From CAVYWD01 sp963772225 (GTDB lineage Bacteria > Myxococcota > Myxococcia > Myxococcales > UBA5297), in assembly GCA_963772225.1 (NCBI GenBank), contig CAVYWD010000003.1, forward strand, positions 62,001 through 126,000: 64,000 bases of DNA. The letters are read 5' to 3'. The notes under the pieces are model-generated. The model was not told the origin of the DNA, searched no databases, and was given only the letters and a program-made list of their open reading frames with translations. The translations under genes and the position numbers were made by a program. Positions 26,097 through 34,294 of this stretch are shown here, piece after piece. Position 1 is the stretch's first letter; each line of letters opens with the position of its first letter.

Positions 26097-26350
26097 CCCG
26101 GCTACGCTTACAAAGCCGGCTGAAGCCGGCTGGGGATAGAAGGGCAAGGGAAGGTTTTGGGCTCGAGCTTCGACAGTCGTAACGAAGCGAGGATTTGTGG
26201 TTCTTCTCAATCCCCGGATTTGTGCGACCCCGTGCGAGCCGGAAGGTCCAAGCCCGGCGTACGAACAAATCGGAATGCATCGTCTCGTCCCCTCTCTTTC
26301 AGTCTTCATTCCCCAGCCGGCTTCAGCCGGCTTTGTACGCGTAGCCGGGG
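26097..26350. repeat. Element with 46-bp inverted repeats between convergent genes
   Basis: The left arm at 26097-26142 (CCCGGCTACGC, then ACAAAGCCGGCTGAAGCCGG) recurs inverted at 26304-26350 with only a few mismatches. A second palindrome, GCCGGGGGCT-TC-AGCCCCCGGC, follows at 26344-26365. The roughly 160 bases between the arms show no gene. It lies directly after the stop of the 25340 gene and before the tamA stop. It may be a small mobile element, a REP-type repeat pair or a bidirectional terminator. Confidence 0.6.
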
Positions 26351-26394
26351 GCTTCAGCCCCCGGCGGGGCGCAATCATGGCGATCGGCTGCGGC

Positions 26395-28419
26395 TCAGAA
26401 TGCCTCGCCGATGCTGAAATGGAGCGCATAGCGGGCGATGCAGGCATAAGTATTCGCTCCGCAGGGGAGCGGGAACGGGTTCCCGGCGCTGTCGACGATG
26501 AAGAGCGGCGGGTTGTTGAGCCGATAGCCGAAGTCGAGGCGCACCGGGCCGAACATGGTCTGGTACCGGAGGCCCAGGCCGGCGGCGTAGTTCATGGTCG
26601 AAAAGCTCAGCTCGGAGACCGTGGGCTGCACCTCGCCGAGGTCGAAGAAGAAGGTCAGCCCGAAGCTCGACGTGATGGACGTCCGGAGCTCGAGCGAGGC
26701 GCCGAGCATTCCGTTGCCGCCGACCGGGATGAGCTCCTGGGGGAAGCCCCCGCAGGAGGTGTTCGGGCCGCAGCTGACGACGACGCTCGGGGCGAGCTGG
26801 CGATTGCCGTAGCCGCGCTCGATGGCGGTGCCGCCCAAGTAGAAGCGGGTGAGCACGCTCGAGACCTCCCCCGTGGCCGGCAGCAGGAAGCCCGCGAGGG
26901 CGCGCGCCGCCAACGTGTGCGGGCCCAGGGGGAGGTAGCCGCGGACCTCGGGCGCGATTCGCACGTAGCGGTAGATGCCTCCCAGGACGGGGCTGCCCTC
27001 TTGCAGAGAAAGGCTGAGCCAGCCCCCGCGCCTCGGCTGCGCCGCGTTGTCGCGCAGGTCCCACGTGAGGCGCTGCTCCAGGAACGCGAGCCGGCAGACC
27101 TCTTGGTGCTGCGCGCAGTTGTCGAGCGCGGCCTCCTGGGTCGCCGCGCTGCTGCCGACGCTGGAGACGGCGTTGGAGACCACCGGGCCCGAGAGCTTGA
27201 AGAGCTGAAAGTTGTAGGAGGGCACCAGAGTGACCCGGCGCGTGAGGCGCGCGATGACGCCGAGGCTGGCCCGCGCCTCGTTGTACTCGAACCCCTGGTC
27301 GATGCCCCGCTCGAGCGCCACGGTGGCGGTGAGGTCCAGGTCTCTGGCCAGGAACTGCGGCTGCTGGAACGTGAGGCTGGTCAGGCCGGCGAGCCCCTTC
27401 GTCGAGTAGCTCTGGAAGAGGCTCGGGGCGAAGACCAGCGCCAGCTCGTTGGCGAAGGTGAGCCGGCGCAGGCCCCCGAGGAAGTCGCGGCTCGACCACT
27501 CGGCGGTGACCCTGGGGATCTCCTGGCGCGTCGGGTCCAGCGCGAAGCCGCCGCCCAGGCGCAGGGTGTGGAAGGGCGCCTCGCGCACGCTGATGATCAC
27601 CGGGACGGTCGCCGTCGAGCGGTCCGGCGCGCCGCGGCTCACGCGCACCGTGGTGAAGACCCCCAGGTCCAGCACGCGCGCCTGGGCCGCCGCGAGCGCC
27701 GTGTCGCTGTAGAGGCTCCCCGGCTGGGCGCCGCGCAGCGCGGCGTCGACGATGGTCTTGCGCGGGACCCGCGCGGCGCCGGCGACCAGGAGCTCGCCGA
27801 AGCGGTATCGCTCGCCGGCAGTCACGCCCACTGCGACGGTCGCCGCCTCGGCCGGGGCGTCCACCTGGACCACGCCGTTCACCTCGGCCTCGGCGTAGCC
27901 CGAGTTCCGCAATCGGTCGCCCAGCGCGGCCTTGAGCGCGTCGTAGGCGTGCTCGGTGAAGACGTCGCCCTTCTTGAGCGGGAGCTCGTAGAAGAGCGCC
28001 GCGCGCACGTCGGGCAAAAGCGCGTCCGCGCCCTCGACGGCGAGCTCGAGCACGCGCACCGGCTCGCCTTCGACGAGGGCGAGGGTCACGTCCACCGCCC
28101 CTTTCCCGGCCGGGGTGACGCGGACGCTGGCGATCTGCGCGTGGTAGTAGCCGCGCGCCTGGTACAGCCGGAGGATCCGCTTCAGGTCGGAGTCGAGGAT
28201 GGACGGGTCGAAGTAGTGAGGCGCGCTGAAGGGGATGCTGGGCGTGGCCGACGTGCTGATCTTCGAGCGGATCTCGTCGGCGGAGACGGCGCGCGCGCCC
28301 TCGATGGTGAAGTGGCGAAGTTTGGGGGCGCCGGGTTGCGGCGGCGAAGCGGAAGTCGTCGCGCATCCCGTGCCCAGGGCGACGCAGAGCACCGCGATTC
28401 GGGCGAGCGGGAGATCCAC
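26395..28419 (-). CDS. tamA: TamA-like Omp85 outer-membrane protein with lipoprotein signal
   Basis: About 674 residues from GTG 28419, chosen because VDLPLARIAVLC...GTGC is a lipoprotein signal peptide (Cys19); upstream codons are not signal-like. Three POTRA domains (about 25-280) include LRHFTIEGARAVSADEI, LRLYQARGYYHAQIASV and YDALKAALGDRLRNSGYAEA. A 16-strand barrel follows, with the motif GGTAIERGYGNRQLAP (the [VI]RGY/F element of Omp85 proteins) and a final LHFSIGEAF. It should partner TamB. A lipid-anchored N-terminus is unusual for TamA and worth checking. Its 5' end is duplicated at about 41548-41684. Confidence 0.88.
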   Translation of the reverse strand: MDLPLARIAVLCVALGTGCATTSASPPQPGAPKLRHFTIEGARAVSADEIRSKISTSATPSIPFSAPHYFDPSILDSDLKRILRLYQARGYYHAQIASVRVTPAGKGAVDVTLALVEGEPVRVLELAVEGADALLPDVRAALFYELPLKKGDVFTEHAYDALKAALGDRLRNSGYAEAEVNGVVQVDAPAEAATVAVGVTAGERYRFGELLVAGAARVPRKTIVDAALRGAQPGSLYSDTALAAAQARVLDLGVFTTVRVSRGAPDRSTATVPVIISVREAPFHTLRLGGGFALDPTRQEIPRVTAEWSSRDFLGGLRRLTFANELALVFAPSLFQSYSTKGLAGLTSLTFQQPQFLARDLDLTATVALERGIDQGFEYNEARASLGVIARLTRRVTLVPSYNFQLFKLSGPVVSNAVSSVGSSAATQEAALDNCAQHQEVCRLAFLEQRLTWDLRDNAAQPRRGGWLSLSLQEGSPVLGGIYRYVRIAPEVRGYLPLGPHTLAARALAGFLLPATGEVSSVLTRFYLGGTAIERGYGNRQLAPSVVVSCGPNTSCGGFPQELIPVGGNGMLGASLELRTSITSSFGLTFFFDLGEVQPTVSELSFSTMNYAAGLGLRYQTMFGPVRLDFGYRLNNPPLFIVDSAGNPFPLPCGANTYACIARYALHFSIGEAF

Positions 28420-28667
28420 GGGCCCCAGGTTGCCATGCTCGGAGGTCGGGCGCGCAAGGGAGCGCTCGCCCGGTGGCCCGAACGTTTGCACGGCGTCGGA
28501 CGGCGGCAACGGGCGCCCGAGGTCGGCTCTGTTGAGCCTCCCGGCGAGCGATGGGGCGGCCTCGATTCGGGTGACGCGGCGGTGCGCATCCGGCGCGAGA
28601 CGGAACCCGAGCCGCCCCTCGCCTCGAGCGCCGCGATCAACGCCTCGAGATTCGAGGTCCGCCGCGC

Positions 28668-28863
28668 CTACTGCGCCAGCCGTCTCAGCCGCTCCGCCGC
28701 CGCCTTCAACGTCTGCCTCTTCTTGCAGAACGCGAAGCGCAGCATCTTCCCCGCGAGCTTCGGGTTCGCCGGGCAGAAGGCGCTCGGCGGCACCGCCGCG
28801 ACGTTCGGCGGTCTGGACGAGCTCGCGCGAATACGCGACGTCGTCCAGGTCCGACCGAGCGCG
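28668..28863 (-). pseudogene. 3' fragment of an aminotransferase gene (duplicate of 41908-43065)
   Basis: The last 46 or so codons read NVAAVPPSAFCPANPKLAGK and on to ERLRRLAQ, then stop. They match the end of the intact aminotransferase at 41908. An inserted base near 28810 shifts the frame, and before it DDVAYSRELVQTA is still readable. Homology stops at about 28885, where a different gene relic begins. It lies upstream of tamA just as the intact aminotransferase lies upstream of the tamA fragment at 41.6 kb. Confidence 0.85.
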
Positions 28864-28889
28864 AGTGATCGGCGAGGCAATGGCCGGGC

Positions 28890-29405
28890 GTGCCTTGCTT
28901 GATTCGATTCCGACGCCGCGCTGCCGGCGATGCGACCCGGGGCCGGGCTGGCGCCGCCGGGGCCGAGGTGCTGCCGTTCGAGCAGGAGGTTGTCGACATC
29001 CGGCTGACCGGCCGCGACAGCGTGATGACCAACGCGCAGAAGCTCGCGTCCATCGGCGGCGGCGGAACCAACTGCAGCGCGCCGCTCCGCCGGCTGAATC
29101 AGAAGGGGGCGAAGGGCGACCTCGTCGTCTTCGTCTCGGACAACGAGAGCTGGGTGGACGCGCGCGCCGGCCGAGGCACCGCGACCCTGGCGGAGTGGAG
29201 CGCGTTCAAGGAGCGCAGCCCGGGCGCGAAGCTCGTCTGCATCGATGTCCAGCCGTACGGGACGACGCAGGCCGCGGAGCGCGACGACATCCTCAACGTG
29301 GGCGGGTTCTCGGACGCCGTCTTCGAGCTGCTCGCCACCTTCGCTGAGGGGAAGCTGGACGCCAATCACTGGGTGGGGGCGATCGAGCGAACGGCGCTGG
29401 CGTGA
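28890..29405 (+). pseudogene. C-terminal part of a Ro60/TROVE RNA-binding protein
   Basis: About 150 residues match the von Willebrand A half of bacterial Ro60 (Rsr) proteins: VLPFEQEVVDIRLTGRDSV, LASIGGGGTNCSAPLRRLN, GDLVVFVSDNESWVDA, VCIDVQPYGTTQA, ILNVGGFSDAVFELLA and HWVGAIE. The large N-terminal HEAT-repeat TROVE ring that binds Y RNA and misfolded RNA is missing, as is the first MIDAS strand. The fragment abuts the aminotransferase fragment, so a deletion or recombination has joined the two. It is very probably non-functional. Confidence 0.8.
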
Positions 29406-29409
29406 GAGG

Positions 29410-29439
29410 GGGCTGCCGGCCGCGCTCGGCCGGCAGCCC
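29410..29439 (+). terminator. Strong hairpin after the Ro60 relic
   Basis: GGGCTGCCGGCCG, loop CGCT, CGGCCGGCAGCCC forms a perfect 13-bp stem four bases after the Ro60 stop codon. No T-run follows. It is probably the terminator of the original Ro60 gene. Confidence 0.6.
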
Positions 29440-29446
29440 ACGGAAA

Positions 29447-29580
29447 GGAGATTCGTGGAAAGAGACCGAATGCCGCCGAGACTACATCTCCCAAATGCCC
29501 GTCTCGGCAATTCTCGTCGGTCTCGTCGAAAGCTCGGGGCGAATGCTTCGCGGGACTACATTCGGATATGTCCGTCTCGC
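29447..29580. ncRNA. Two tandem stem-loop units, possible structured RNA
   Basis: Two units of about 65 bases share GAAAG, GAATGC, GACTACAT, ATG(C/T)CCGTCTCG and CAAT in the same order. Each has a 7-bp stem: CCGAGAC...GTCTCGG at 29476-29507 and GCGGGAC...GTCTCGC at 29550-29580. Loops of 17-18 bases both begin TACAT and end ATGYCC. One stem pair changes C-G to G-C and one A-T becomes G-T, so pairing is kept. It lies between the Ro60 relic and the transposon. Neither strand shows a credible protein. The RNA nature is inference. Confidence 0.35.
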
Positions 29581-29647
29581 AATGAGGGTCCTTGTCGCCT
29601 CGGACCTCTTCGATGTTGCAATCATCGAGGCTACTGCTCGGCGTTGC

Positions 29648-29652
29648 AGAGC
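29648..29652. repeat. Target-site duplication AGAGC, left copy
   Basis: AGAGC directly precedes the transposon end TGTTGCG. The same five bases follow the other end at 34313-34317. Five-base duplications are the rule for Tn7, Mu and Tn5053-type transposition. Confidence 0.9.
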
Positions 29653-29670
29653 TGTTGCGTTGCGCGCCCA
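29653..29670 (+). repeat. Transposon left terminal inverted repeat
   Basis: TGTTGCGTTGCGCGCCCA, an exact inverted match to 34295-34312. A second conserved block lies at 29682-29700 (CGTTGCAC, four bases, GCTGTCA). Confidence 0.92.
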
Positions 29671-29855
29671 CGTTCGCAGCTCGTTGCACGAAGGCTGTCA
29701 CGGCGCGCCTGTTCCGGCAGGCCGTTCCGCGCGCGCCCCTATCGTGGAACGGCGGAACAGGGAACGGGTTGGGCGACTCGAGGTCGTTGGGCCTTGAGCT
29801 CCGGCGACGACCCGCGCGGCTTCGTGCGCGGGGCGGCGCCGGAGCCACAGGGGGT

Positions 29856-29876
29856 CTGGGGGATGTAAGCCCCCAG
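29856..29876 (-). terminator. Hairpin after the last transposon gene
   Basis: CTGGGGG and CCCCCAG form a 7-bp stem with a 7-base loop. It lies about 32 bases downstream of the RecA-like ATPase stop on the minus strand. It is the likely end of the transposition operon. Confidence 0.5.
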
Positions 29877-29907
29877 CGTCGGTCGGCCGTGACGGGGCGA
29901 GCGGACG

Positions 29908-30981
29908 CTATCGAGGGCTGGTGGTTGGGGGAGGCAGCGGCAGGTCGAGCTGACAATCGGACGAGGTCGCCGGATGGGCGCTCGTCGGGACCAGCGCGGC
30001 TGTGGAGGCCGCGCAAAGATTCCAGCCGGAATCACTTCGGGCGATGACACGGTCGCGCTCGAGCGAGGCGAGGGCGTCTCCGAGCTTGAGGTTGTTGAGG
30101 CGGAGCTTGTTGCGCAGGGCGACGCGGGAGAGCGGCGCCTTGGCCTCTCGGAGGGCGTGGACGATGCGATCGGCGATGGGCGGCGGCGACGCAACGCTCG
30201 CGATCGCCTCGAGGAAGGGCTCGAGATGAGGAGTGGCACCGTCTGCGCCGAGGGCGAGCTGGAGGCCAAGTGGGGAGCGGGCGGGCGACGAGCGATGCTC
30301 GAGGGTGAGCAGGAGCTTGTCTTGCTTGCGGGTCAAGTAGGCAGAGCTGTCGGCCCAGGCGTGCAGGTCGCTGGAGCCGCGCAGCGCCTGGCCGAGCTGA
30401 CGGCGGCTCTTCTTGCTCATGTGGTGGACGACGACAATCCCGAGGTCGTGGGCGCGCGAGAGCGCGCGCAGCCAGCCCAGGAGTGAAGAGACGTCTGCCG
30501 CGCTGTTCTCGTCGAGGGCGTGCAGGCGCACCAGGGGGTCGAGGATGAGCAGACGTGGCTTGATCCGGGTGACCGCCTGGACGAGCAGCGCCTGATCTTC
30601 AGCGTCGTCGAGGCGCATGCTGGGCATGTCGATGAGGTGGAGGTCGAGGGCTTCCAGAGGGATGTGCCGGTGGGCGCAGAGGGAAGCCAGGCGCTCACGG
30701 ACGTGCGGGAGCGAGTCCTCGGCGAGATAGGCGAGCACGGGACCAGGCTGGTCTACCGGGAAGCGCCCCAGGCAGTGGGTGCCGGAGGCGACGCTGACCG
30801 CGAGGTCAAGCGCGAGCCAGGTCTTGCCGCTCTTGGGCTGACCTCCGATGAAGCCGACAGCCAGGTGGGACCAGAGGTCGCGGACGAGCCAGGCCTTCTC
30901 GGGCAGCTGGGCGGGAAGCTCGGCGGCACGCACGACGCGCAGGTGGCGCTCGGGGCGCGCGCTCTTGGCGGGCCCTTTCAC
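29908..30981 (-). CDS. RecA/RepA-like AAA ATPase, last gene of the transposon
   Basis: 357 residues from GTG 30981, which overlaps the tniB-like stop by four bases (GTGA). The RecA-type core (about 45-240) has Walker A GGQPKSGKTWLAL, Walker B RLLILDPLVRL and a switch motif VVHHMSKKS. A winged-helix-like C-terminal region (about 280-340) contains LRLNNLKLGDALASLERD. It resembles the AAA_25/RepA helicase-type family. In Tn5053 this position is held by the TniQ gene, so here the ATPase may serve target selection, replication or disassembly. That role is inference. Confidence 0.8.
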   Translation of the reverse strand: MKGPAKSARPERHLRVVRAAELPAQLPEKAWLVRDLWSHLAVGFIGGQPKSGKTWLALDLAVSVASGTHCLGRFPVDQPGPVLAYLAEDSLPHVRERLASLCAHRHIPLEALDLHLIDMPSMRLDDAEDQALLVQAVTRIKPRLLILDPLVRLHALDENSAADVSSLLGWLRALSRAHDLGIVVVHHMSKKSRRQLGQALRGSSDLHAWADSSAYLTRKQDKLLLTLEHRSSPARSPLGLQLALGADGATPHLEPFLEAIASVASPPPIADRIVHALREAKAPLSRVALRNKLRLNNLKLGDALASLERDRVIARSDSGWNLCAASTAALVPTSAHPATSSDCQLDLPLPPPTTSPR

Positions 30982-31784
30982 GGGTACAGCTCCTGGCGGG
31001 CCTCGGCGACGTGCTGCGCGCCGACGGCGGTCTTCTTGGAGAGGGCGGCCCGCTCGAGCGCGGTGAGCGCGAGAGCGTCGGCGGCGCGCAGATTGCCGCG
31101 GGAGATCTCGTGGAGCGCCTCGATGGCGCCGGCGTCGAAGGGGTGCTTCTTGCAACCGGCGATGGCGCAGCGGTGCTGGACGTACTCGGTGAGCTCGTCG
31201 CGCGAGAGCAGCCGCAGACAGGCGTAGTGGTGGATGCGGCGGGCCACCGACTCCTGGTCGTCGCGGCCGAGGACGGTCTTGAGCTGGGGCTGGCCGCACA
31301 GGACCAGGCTGAGCACGAGGCGGCTGTCCATCTCGAAGTTGGTCAGGAGCCGGACCAGCGCGAAGGAGTCGCCGCGCAGGTCCTGCGCCTCATCGAGCAG
31401 GATGACGGGGCGCAGGCCTTCGCTGTGGACGGAGTGCTCGAAGCGCTCCTGGAGCGCGCGCACCAGGAAAGAATAGGCGCCCGCAGCAGATGCGCCGCAG
31501 GCGAGGGCAATCTCGCGGCAGAGGTCGCGCTTGGAGAGGTCGGTGACCTTGATGTAGCGGACCTGGTAGCGGGCCTCGGGGAGAGCGGCGGTGAGGCGGC
31601 GCAAGAGGGCGGTCTTGCCGGTGCCGGCCGGCGCGATGAGGGCGCCGCTGTGGCGGGCCTCGACGCAGCGTCTTAGGCCGTCAAAAGCCTCCTCGAAGAA
31701 GGGGAAAGCAAGGTAGTCCTGAATGCGGATTTCGCGCGTGAAAGGGGTGGCGTGAAAGCCGAAAGCGCTGCGAAGGTCAATCAT
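30978..31784 (-). CDS. tniB: TniB/ExeA-like AAA+ ATPase, transposition helper
   Basis: 268 residues. It begins MIDLRSAFGFHATPFTREI, typical of the ExeA/TniB group, and has Walker A APAGTGKTALLRRL, Walker B VILLDEAQDLRGD and sensor SLVLCGQPQLK. The C-terminal helical part contains DAGAIEALHEISRGNLRAAD. TniB-like ATPases bind DNA and bring the TniA transposase to target sites, like MuB and TnsC. Its ATG overlaps the transposase stop by four bases and its stop overlaps the next gene by four, so all three are translated together. Confidence 0.88.
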   Translation of the reverse strand: MIDLRSAFGFHATPFTREIRIQDYLAFPFFEEAFDGLRRCVEARHSGALIAPAGTGKTALLRRLTAALPEARYQVRYIKVTDLSKRDLCREIALACGASAAGAYSFLVRALQERFEHSVHSEGLRPVILLDEAQDLRGDSFALVRLLTNFEMDSRLVLSLVLCGQPQLKTVLGRDDQESVARRIHHYACLRLLSRDELTEYVQHRCAIAGCKKHPFDAGAIEALHEISRGNLRAADALALTALERAALSKKTAVGAQHVAEARQELYP

Positions 31785-33185
31785 GGCTCGTCTCCGTTCG
31801 TGGGGTTGCGGGTGGGGGGAAGAAAGCCGCCGTCGGGCCCCACGACGGGGCCGTGAGCGCGAGCGAAGGCGATGGAGGCGGCGGTCCTCGGGGTGCCCTC
31901 GTCATCGTCGGGCCTGGGGGCGCCGGGCGTTGCGCGGCGGGCAATCGCGTTGGCGGCGAGGTCGACCGGATGGATCTGGACGAGGTGGCTGTCGTGCGGG
32001 ACGAAGAGCTCGCCGGACAGGAGATTTCGGCGAACGTTGATGGAGGTCTCGGCGTGGCCGCGGGGCACCTCGTAGTCGACGCCGTCGACGGGGATGACGT
32101 TGTCCTTGGAGACCTTGCGCACCTCGGTGACGACGAGCTTGTCGCGCAGGGCCTGCTCGCTCTCGGGGAAGCGCAGCGCTCTGGTGTCGAGGTCCCAGCG
32201 CGCCTTTGGCGTGCGCTGGTCGAGCGACTCGTGCGGCCTCAGGTTGTACTGGTGGTCGAGGAAGTGCTCGAGCCGCAGCTCGAGCGCGCCGCAGTCGTCG
32301 TCGACTTCGGCGGCGCACAGGCCGCGCAGCACCGCGGAGACGGCGGTCTGGTTGAAGCGCTCGATTTTGCCGTGTCCCTCGGGATAGGCCGCCGTGCCCA
32401 GAATGAGGTTGATGTCGATGCTCACGCAGGCGCTGAGGGTGTCTTCCGACTTGAAGCCGGGCCCGCGGTCGAGGAAGAGCGAGTCCATCAGGCCGTACTT
32501 GCAGATGACCTTGTACAAGCCGCGCAGGAAGAGCCGGGTGCTCTCGGAGGTGCCGACGACGCAGGTCAGGCCCTTGCGGCTGGCGTCGTCGAGAAAGAAG
32601 AGGGCGACGCGCTTGGTGCGGCGCGGGCCGGCGCGAAAGTGCTTGCCGTCGGCGAGCACCATCTGCATTCGGTGGGGGTAAGCGAAGCGGCGAGAGTCGA
32701 ATCTCGCGCTTGCCGGGAACTCGTCGGAGCGCAAGCCCCAGACGCTTGCAGGCTCGCCAGACGGTGACGCGGTCGAAGGCCTCGTCGGCGCCGACGATCT
32801 CCAGCTCGCGGGCCCTGCGCAGCAGCTCGGGGACTGAGGCGTAGCGGTCGAGCTTCTTCTCCGCGCACAGGAAGTCGAGCAGCTTCGTCGGCAGCGCCGG
32901 GTAGGTCCGCGAAGTCTGGCTGCGAGCCGTGCGCAGGCCTGACCAGCCATTGGCCGCCTTGAAGTTCGACCACCAGCGATAGAGCGACCGGGTCGTCACC
33001 GAGGCGGCCTCGCCGCTCTGGATGATGAAGTGCGTCCGCGCGGCAATCTCGGCCACCGCCTCCTCGAGCTCCTTGCCGCCGGCGAGCTTCGAGCGCAGCT
33101 CGGCAATCACCTGGCAACGCAGGAGCTCATCCGGCGAAAGCAGCAGCAGCTCGTCGGGCGCTGGCGGTTTCGGTGGGTCGGTCAT
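31781..33185 (-). pseudogene. tniA: TniA/Mu-type DDE transposase, one-base frameshift
   Basis: From ATG 33185 (GGAG upstream) an N-terminal helical DNA-binding part runs through TTRSLYRWWSNFKAANG to VTVWRACKRLGLALR. Near 32720 one extra base shifts the frame. The rest continues DEFPASARFDSRRFAY to a full integrase core: first Asp in MVLADGKHF, second Asp in LFLDRGPGF and Glu in GKIERFNQT, with 35 residues between the last two (D35E). A Mu-type C-terminal beta domain follows. About 467 residues when repaired. No slippery heptamer is seen at the joint, so programmed frameshifting is unlikely. Confidence 0.88.
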
Positions 33186-33280
33186 CGGGGCTCCAATTTC
33201 GAGGGAGCCTTTGAAAAGCACGCCTGGAAGCCGGAGGCACGAGAGCGAATTCGTGGGTACGGCGCCCGTCGCCTAAAGGC

Positions 33281-34063
33281 CTACCCCGAGGGCGTTCCGC
33301 GCCCCGGGAACACGGTGCGCTGCGGGCGTCCGGGCGAGGCCCGCCAGAGATGCACCGGGCGCCACAGGCCGGCCAGGGCGCCGCAGGCGAGCACTCGTTC
33401 CAAGACGCAGCGGCCGGTCGAAGCGCGCTCCAGGGTGGCGACGAGGATGCCCCCTCGTTCCTCGAAGCCATGCGCCTGAGCGAACCGATGGGTTTCGTCG
33501 ATCAGGCTCAAGCGCGGGAGGTGGAGAAGCTGCGCGAGCTTCTCACCCAACGCCACGGGGAGAGCCGGATCGAGCCCAAGCAGCGCAGCGAGCTCGTCGA
33601 GGCGACGCAGCTGCGTCGTCCAGCAGGGGCCAGGACCGTCCCGAGGCCAAGCCTTGCCACGAGCCGCATCGAGCACCGCGTTGAATCGGGTCTGCTGCCA
33701 GCCGGCGCTGGGCTCTTCGGCGGTTGACGACGCGGCATTTTCCGGCGCCGTGGTCAGCGCCTTGCCGTCGAGGCCAACCGGAGCAACGGCCTCCCGGCCG
33801 TACGGCACGTGCCCGCATGGATAGAGCGTGAACCGGCAGCTATGGGCGGCGCACGCCAGCACCACCACCGGGACGCACGGCCCCGTCTTCCGCGTCCGGC
33901 GATGGTCGAGGCGGATGCGGCACGCCGCAGCCCAGTCACTCCTCGGGCAGGCCGCCGGAATCGCCGACGGGGTCCACTCACCCGACCGGTCAGGATGATA
34001 GGCCGTCACCAAGAACGGCCGCGACGAAGATGCGGTTTCTTGACAGGGCTGGCATGATTGCAT
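33281..34063 (-). CDS. DUF6431-type zinc-binding protein, first gene of the transposon
   Basis: 260 residues from ATG 34063 (MQSCQPCQE), with GGTGGAGG five bases upstream; the frame is open to 34126. The N-terminal half matches the DUF6431 pattern: CRIRLDHRRTRKTGPCVPVV, then LACAAHSCRFTLYPCGHVPY, with several Cys/His that could bind zinc. The C-terminal half is helical and Leu-rich (LDELAALLGLDPALPVALGE). I know this family from mobile elements with Mu-type transposases. It may recognise transposon ends or target DNA. It is 95 bases upstream of the transposase gene. Confidence 0.75.
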   Translation of the reverse strand: MQSCQPCQETASSSRPFLVTAYHPDRSGEWTPSAIPAACPRSDWAAACRIRLDHRRTRKTGPCVPVVVLACAAHSCRFTLYPCGHVPYGREAVAPVGLDGKALTTAPENAASSTAEEPSAGWQQTRFNAVLDAARGKAWPRDGPGPCWTTQLRRLDELAALLGLDPALPVALGEKLAQLLHLPRLSLIDETHRFAQAHGFEERGGILVATLERASTGRCVLERVLACGALAGLWRPVHLWRASPGRPQRTVFPGRGTPSG

Positions 34064-34127
34064 CTGCCTCCACCAAGGCAGCGCCGGAATCCGAACCTGC
34101 ATGGAACGTGGCCGGCGCAGAAGCACC

Positions 34128-34155
34128 GAAGCCCACGGCGGAAACCGTGGGCTTC
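34128..34155. promoter_or_regulatory. 11-bp inverted repeat upstream of the DUF6431 gene
   Basis: GAAGCCCACGG, loop CGGAAA, CCGTGGGCTTC is a perfect 11-bp stem about 65 bases upstream of the first transposon gene. It could be an operator, a transcript leader hairpin or a subterminal protein-binding site. Confidence 0.5.
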
Positions 34156-34294
34156 ACTCTTGCGGGCCACCATCGAACACCGAAGACCCCCACTCAGCTA
34201 CTTTTCGTCTCACCCTTCCCTGCCCACCGCCGGCCTACGCGACCACCTGGACCATGACAGCGCAGGTGCAACGGGACTAACGCCCTCACGCCTT

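Noticed and set aside
26197..28902. Plus-strand open frame of about 900 codons across tamA
   Set aside because: It is antisense to a clear Omp85 gene, and its composition (Arg, Glu, Gly-rich) is that of a shadow frame.
29468..29590. CRISPR with two repeats
   Set aside because: Only two diverged units exist, their stems covary, and there is no cas gene.
32700..32740. Programmed frameshift in the transposase gene
   Set aside because: No slippery heptamer or downstream structure is seen. The change needed is +1, and other genes in the window show the same kind of single-base insertion.
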